Under the pieces are notes generated by a model. The model was not told the origin of the DNA. It searched no databases and worked only from the letters and a program-made list of their open reading frames with translations. Position numbers and translations under genes: made by a program. From Halovivax sp. (GTDB lineage: Archaea > Halobacteriota > Halobacteria > Halobacteriales > Natrialbaceae): a DNA stretch of 9,333 nucleotides. How positions within the stretch are numbered: the stretch's first letter is position 1; each line of letters begins with the position of its first letter. Below, in pieces: positions 6,897 through 9,333 of the stretch. The DNA is taken from NCBI GenBank assembly GCA_007135505.1, contig SLIS01000314.1:1-9333 (forward strand). The letters run 5' to 3'.

Positions 6897-7367
6897 ATGG
6901 CGATTCGACCGCTTCGTGGGGACGACATCGACAGACTGGTAGACCAGCTGTGGCTCCCATTCTCGCGAGAAATGGCCGACCTCGACCCGTACAACGAACT
7001 CGCAACCGACGTCCGGGAGTACGCGATCGCGTACCGCCAGGAGCAACTCGAGGACGCGGACGTGGCGACGTTCCTGGCCGTCGCGGACGAGACGCTTCTC
7101 GGATACACCGTCGTCACGTACAGCCAATCTCCGCCGGTATTCGATCGCGGTCCGTCAGGGAACGTCGCAGAGGTCTACGTCGCCCGGGACCACCGGGGTG
7201 AGGGAGTGGCAACCGCCCTCTTGGACCGGGCCGAAGCGTGGGCCCGAGATCGCGGCTGCGAGCACGTCACGCTCTCGGTCAACGAGGGCAATGAAGCAGC
7301 TCAGGATCTCTACGAGTCGCGGGGCTACGGCGTTCGACGATACAAGATGGACAAGCGTCTCGAGTGA
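6897..7367 (+). CDS. GNAT-family N-acetyltransferase (RimI-like)
   Basis: This 156-residue single-domain GNAT enzyme transfers the acetyl group of acetyl-CoA to an amine on a protein N-terminus or a small molecule. The N-terminus MAIRPLRGDDIDRL is the usual first strand and helix. Motif A has strand EVYVARDHR followed by the pyrophosphate loop RGEGVATAL at 100-108 (the R/QxxGxG/A signature). Motif B is NEGNEAAQDLYESRGY at 129-144, where the Asn and the LYxxxGY tail are typical of RimI-like proteins. The length is complete for the family. It lies 73 bases after the DHH gene on the same strand. The substrate cannot be told from the sequence. Confidence 0.9.
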   Translation: MAIRPLRGDDIDRLVDQLWLPFSREMADLDPYNELATDVREYAIAYRQEQLEDADVATFLAVADETLLGYTVVTYSQSPPVFDRGPSGNVAEVYVARDHRGEGVATALLDRAEAWARDRGCEHVTLSVNEGNEAAQDLYESRGYGVRRYKMDKRLE

Positions 7368-7384
7368 GTGTCGACTGGACACTC
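7366..7384 (+). repeat. Hairpin overlapping the GNAT stop codon
   Basis: GAGTGTC at 7366-7372 and GACACTC at 7378-7384 form a perfect 7-bp stem with the loop GACTG, beginning within the TGA stop (7365-7367). It could mark or protect the transcript's 3' end. There is no T-run, so termination is uncertain. Confidence 0.4.
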
Positions 7385-7673
7385 CCTCGATCGATGTCGA
7401 TCGGGTCCCGTTCGGACGCAGGGACGGGTTCTGATCGACCCGGGAATTTCGATTCGATGACCTTGGCCTCGGCTTCCCGAAGGTGCTGGTGAAAGGTAGG
7501 GGCGACATCCTCCGTCCTAAGCTGCGTTCCACGTTCGTCAAAAATTGCCAGTGTCGCCCCCAAACTGACCGTCAATGGCTCCCGATCCATTGGTACTGAC
7601 GGACCAACCGATTCACCGTCTACCCTCCGTCGACGGAAATGAAATGCATACAGATTCTACGGAAAGCTAGCTA

Positions 7674-7723
7674 ATCAGAATTAAACCGTCCACGAAATAG
7701 TTTCGAATCGGAATTATCAGAAT
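7674..7723. repeat. Direct repeat ATCAGAAT, two copies 42 bp apart
   Basis: Copies lie at 7674-7681 and 7716-7723. The 42-base spacing equals four helical turns, which would put both copies on the same DNA face. The palindrome AGCTAGCT (7665-7672) and the dyad CGAAA-TAG-TTTCG (7693-7705) lie before and between them. They could be protein-binding sites for the downstream gene. Two 8-base copies in AT-rich DNA could also be chance. Confidence 0.35.
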
Positions 7724-7761
7724 AACAACTGCCGGAGAGACCTAATACGTTCTAGTTCATG

Positions 7762-7767
7762 TTTACG
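7762..7767 (+). promoter_or_regulatory. Possible TATA box for the DUF7344-like gene
   Basis: TTTACG predicts a start of transcription near 7790, which would leave a leader of about 22 bases before the ATG at 7812. A GC hairpin (CGCCG at 7793-7797, CGGCG at 7803-7807) falls inside that leader. Confidence 0.3.
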
Positions 7768-7811
7768 GGTTGCAACACCTATTGAGAAACTACGCCGGCA
7801 ATCGGCGGTAA

Positions 7812-8141
7812 ATGAAAGGTACCACTATGAAACAGGCAGTCAATCCCACTACAAAGGACTGGGTGGAGCGGGCAAATCTCACCGAGAGTGGACGCTATCA
7901 GCTCCTCGCAGCCGACCGTCGACGAGCCGTGCTCGACATCCTCGCCGACGAAGGAGGTCCGATAGACGTTCGTGCAATAGCAGAGCGGATTGCCACGCGC
8001 GAAACGGATGCGGGCGTTCCGTCGGCATCGGCCGTGGAACGGGTCGAAATCTCGTTACACCACAACCACCTCCCGCGGATGGCCGAGTACGGTGTCATCG
8101 GATACCGACCAGCACAGCACGAAATCGAACCACCGTTCTAG
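7812..8141 (+). CDS. DUF7344-like small winged-helix protein
   Basis: This 109-residue, cytoplasmic-looking protein matches what I know of the haloarchaeal DUF7344 family, small winged-helix proteins thought to be transcriptional regulators. The recognisable core runs from about residue 29 to 100: a first helix YQLLAADRRRAVLDILADEG, an AIAERIATRET helix, a variable VPSASAVERVEISL helix, then the hallmark HHNHLPRMAEYGVIGY near 83-98, equivalent to the 'LYHTHLPKLAEAGVIDYD' pattern of the family. The ends are short and hydrophilic, with no membrane segment. A second in-frame ATG at 7827 (residue 6), preceded by AAAGGT, is an equally good start. It stands alone behind an AT-rich control region and is convergent with the thioesterase gene. 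Its targets are unknown. Confidence 0.75.
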   Translation: MKGTTMKQAVNPTTKDWVERANLTESGRYQLLAADRRRAVLDILADEGGPIDVRAIAERIATRETDAGVPSASAVERVEISLHHNHLPRMAEYGVIGYRPAQHEIEPPF

Positions 8142-8316
8142 CGTCGAGTTCGACCGTCGTATGCAGTGACCCGTCCGACACGTCAGCTGCACAGTGTCGC
8201 GGAGCGGATCGACCTACCCTCGACATCGGCACTGGCGAGCCCACCAGGAGCGATCGATTACGATCAGCAGTCGCGATACGCGTTGACGATCTCGGAGCCT
8301 ATCGAACAGCGCATTC

Positions 8317-8703
8317 CTATCCTGTCTTGTAGACCCCTCGCGCATCGGCGATGAGCGTGTCGTCGTCTGCGGCGTAGACGTCCACGTCAACGACGCCGAC
8401 GTCCCCGCCGACGCGAACGACGTCCGCCTGGGCGTAGAGGTCCCCCGTGCCGGCGCTCAGGTAATCGATCCGCATGTCGATCGTCGGGACGGGTTGATCG
8501 ACCATCGAGACGAGGGCGGCGCCACCGACGGTGTCCGCGAGCGTGAACGTGACACCGCCGTGGGCCATGAGCCGGTCCTCGTTCCAGGAGAGGTCCGCGG
8601 TCATCTCGAGTTCCCCCTCGGCGTGCCCGTCGGCACACTCGGTTACTTCGATCCCGAGCAGCGATGCGAACGGCATTCCCTCGAAGAACGCTTCGACGTC
8701 CAT
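8317..8703 (-). CDS. PaaI-family hotdog-fold thioesterase
   Basis: This 128-residue single hotdog domain should hydrolyse acyl-CoA or aryl-CoA thioesters in the cytoplasm, as a tetramer if it follows its family. The key stretch is LMAHGGVTFTLADTVGGAAL near 45-64. HGG and the long helix carrying D57 correspond to the HGGxxFxLAD active-site helix of E. coli PaaI. Strands after it (IDMRIDYLSAGTGDLYAQADV) are typical. The length fits the family. A strong TATA box 27-28 bases upstream of the ATG gives it its own leaderless promoter. It lies 203 bases downstream of the paaD-type genes on the same strand, so a role in relieving trapped CoA esters in phenylacetate catabolism is likely but inferred; I do not assign the paaI symbol. 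Confidence 0.88.
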   Translation of the reverse strand: MDVEAFFEGMPFASLLGIEVTECADGHAEGELEMTADLSWNEDRLMAHGGVTFTLADTVGGAALVSMVDQPVPTIDMRIDYLSAGTGDLYAQADVVRVGGDVGVVDVDVYAADDDTLIADARGVYKTG

Positions 8704-8725
8704 ACGCCCGGTAGTGTGCTCTGGT

Positions 8726-8734
8726 AGTATAAAC
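8726..8734 (-). promoter_or_regulatory. TATA box for the thioesterase gene
   Basis: The minus strand reads GTTTATACT, centred 27-28 bases upstream of the ATG at 8703. It is the best archaeal box A match in the window and implies a leaderless transcript separate from the paa genes upstream. Confidence 0.65.
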
Positions 8735-8906
8735 TGGCCGGACCAGACACGATGCAGCCACGCGGCTACTAGGCGGCGAACGTTCGTAGTCGACCAGATG
8801 TGAAACTACCGGATCGACGAAATCGTTCCCCACTAGTGAGCGGTAGCAACACCCGTTCGAAAATCGATGCGACGGGACCCGACGGATCGTCCCAAACCGG
8901 CGTGGG

Positions 8907-9074
8907 TTACTCGAACTTCTCGAACGGTTGCTCGCAGTCGTTACAGAAGTGCATGGACCGACAGAGTGATGGACCCTTCGGGTGTTCGCGCTCGGTGTCA
9001 GTCGATCCGCAGTAGGGACACTCGGCACCCGACTCGTCCCCGCTCGTCGTCGTGCTCGGATCGAATCCTCGCAT
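8907..9074 (-). CDS. Zinc-ribbon protein corresponding to the C-terminal domain of PaaD
   Basis: This 55-residue protein is a small zinc ribbon: CPYC at 19-22 and CNDC at 44-47 supply four Cys ligands, with an extra C38 between them. The pattern CPYCGSTDTER ... C ... F/RCNDCxxPFExF is the same as the zinc-binding tail of bacterial PaaD, which helps make phenylacetyl-CoA epoxidase active. The ATG at 9074 lies 2 bases after the stop codon of the DUF59 gene, in a different frame, so the two are almost certainly translated together. An open frame extends upstream to 9143 but only by running through the DUF59 gene, so that longer start is rejected. The first 18 residues are Ser/Thr/Asp-rich and probably disordered. 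The likely role is maturation or support of the PaaABC complex; the homology call is strong, the exact function unproven. Confidence 0.85.
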   Translation of the reverse strand: MRGFDPSTTTSGDESGAECPYCGSTDTEREHPKGPSLCRSMHFCNDCEQPFEKFE

Positions 9075-9076
9075 CG

Positions 9077-9333
9077 TCAGACACTCAGCCCGAAGTCCCG
9101 CAGGTCTTCTTTGCCCGATTCGGTCACCATCTCGACTGACCACTCGGGACTCCAGACGAGGCGGAGGGAAACATCGTCGATGCCCTCGACACCGCCGACG
9201 GCCGTCCTAACGTCGTCCTGAAGCATGTCGCGTGCCGGACAGCCGCTGTAGGTGAGCGTCATGTCGACGTGAGCCGTCCCGTCCTCGATCGAGACGTCGT
9301 AGATGAGCCCCAGGTCGACGATGCTGACCGGCA
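9077..9333 (-). CDS. paaD: Phenylacetyl-CoA epoxidase subunit PaaD, DUF59 domain (5' end outside the window)
   Basis: The last 84 residues are visible; the N-terminus is beyond the right edge. They match the DUF59/MIP18 domain of PaaD: VDLGLIYDV, then VDMTLTYSGCPARDML with the conserved Cys of the (T/S)xxCP loop, then the PaaD-specific tail VWSPEWSVEMVTESGKEDLRDFGL (compare the 'LSPAWTTDWITxEGREKLRxYGI' pattern of bacterial PaaD). PaaD is an accessory subunit of the PaaABCE monooxygenase that epoxidises phenylacetyl-CoA, thought to act like SufT-type proteins in metal-centre assembly. In bacteria PaaD continues into a zinc ribbon; here a TGA at 9077-9079 ends the protein first and the ribbon is the next gene. 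paaABC are expected upstream, off the window. Confidence 0.9.
   Translation of the reverse strand, partial: PVSIVDLGLIYDVSIEDGTAHVDMTLTYSGCPARDMLQDDVRTAVGGVEGIDDVSLRLVWSPEWSVEMVTESGKEDLRDFGLSV

Larger units (their letters stand above)
7368..7811. other. Intergenic stretch of 444 bases with an AT-rich regulatory-looking core
   Basis: No convincing gene is seen. The left part is GC-rich and carries only a doubtful minus-strand open frame. The part from about 7635 to 7790 is markedly richer in A and T than the rest of the window and packs several symmetric elements: AGCTAGCT at 7665-7672, two copies of ATCAGAAT 42 bases apart, CGAAA-TAG-TTTCG at 7693-7705, and a TATA-like TTTACG at 7762-7767. 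This is best read as the control region of the DUF7344-like gene. Confidence 0.5.

Noticed and set aside
6200..7117. 305-residue open frame on the minus strand over the DHH and GNAT genes
   Set aside because: It is antisense to two well-supported genes with intact catalytic motifs, and its own sequence is Ser/Arg-rich with no known fold.
8166..8354. 62-residue plus-strand open frame with a GTG start between the DUF7344-like and thioesterase genes
   Set aside because: There is no motif or ribosome site, and it runs into the end of the convergent thioesterase gene.
8907..9143. Longer start (9143) for the zinc-ribbon gene
   Set aside because: The extra 23 residues lie inside the end of the DUF59 gene in another frame. 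The ATG at 9074, just after the DUF59 stop, fits a coupled gene pair better.

Overview
The window looks like chromosomal DNA of a halophilic archaeon (Halobacteria). The DNA is GC-rich, the predicted proteins are rich in Asp and Glu, and several genes have a TATA-like box about 27 bases before the start codon, as expected for leaderless haloarchaeal transcripts. One small gene resembles the DUF7344 winged-helix proteins I associate with haloarchaea. No rRNA, tRNA, CRISPR array, transposase or integrase was found.

Layout, left to right. (1) 1-839, minus: an NAD-dependent epimerase/dehydratase, cut at the window's left edge. (2) 937-2649, minus: a thiamine-pyrophosphate (TPP) enzyme of the acetolactate-synthase superfamily. 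(3) 2889-4163, plus: an M24 'pita-bread' protein, divergent from the TPP gene and lacking part of the usual metal site. (4) 4312-5319, plus: a luciferase-like (LLM) flavin or F420 oxidoreductase. (5) 5657-6823, plus: a membrane-anchored DHH/DHHA1 phosphoesterase. (6) 6897-7367, plus: a GNAT acetyltransferase. (7) 7812-8141, plus: a DUF7344-like small regulator, behind a 444-base gap with an AT-rich, repeat-bearing stretch. (8) 8317-8703, minus: a PaaI-family hotdog thioesterase. (9) 8907-9074 and 9077-9333, minus: a zinc-ribbon protein and the end of the PaaD DUF59 protein. Together these two correspond to one bacterial PaaD, and they mark the downstream end of a phenylacetyl-CoA epoxidase (paa) operon that lies beyond the right edge.

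How the genes may work together. The right end belongs to aerobic phenylacetate catabolism, with a PaaI-type thioesterase next to it. The left half (epimerase, TPP enzyme, M24 protein, LLM oxidoreductase) has the composition of a small-molecule catabolic cluster. Its substrate cannot be read from the sequence, and no IlvN or IlvC partner is present to suggest branched-chain amino acid synthesis. The DHH, GNAT and DUF7344-like genes look like independent housekeeping or regulatory units. The points most worth following up are the degenerate active site of the M24 protein, the two-gene form of PaaD, and the uncharacterised left-hand cluster.
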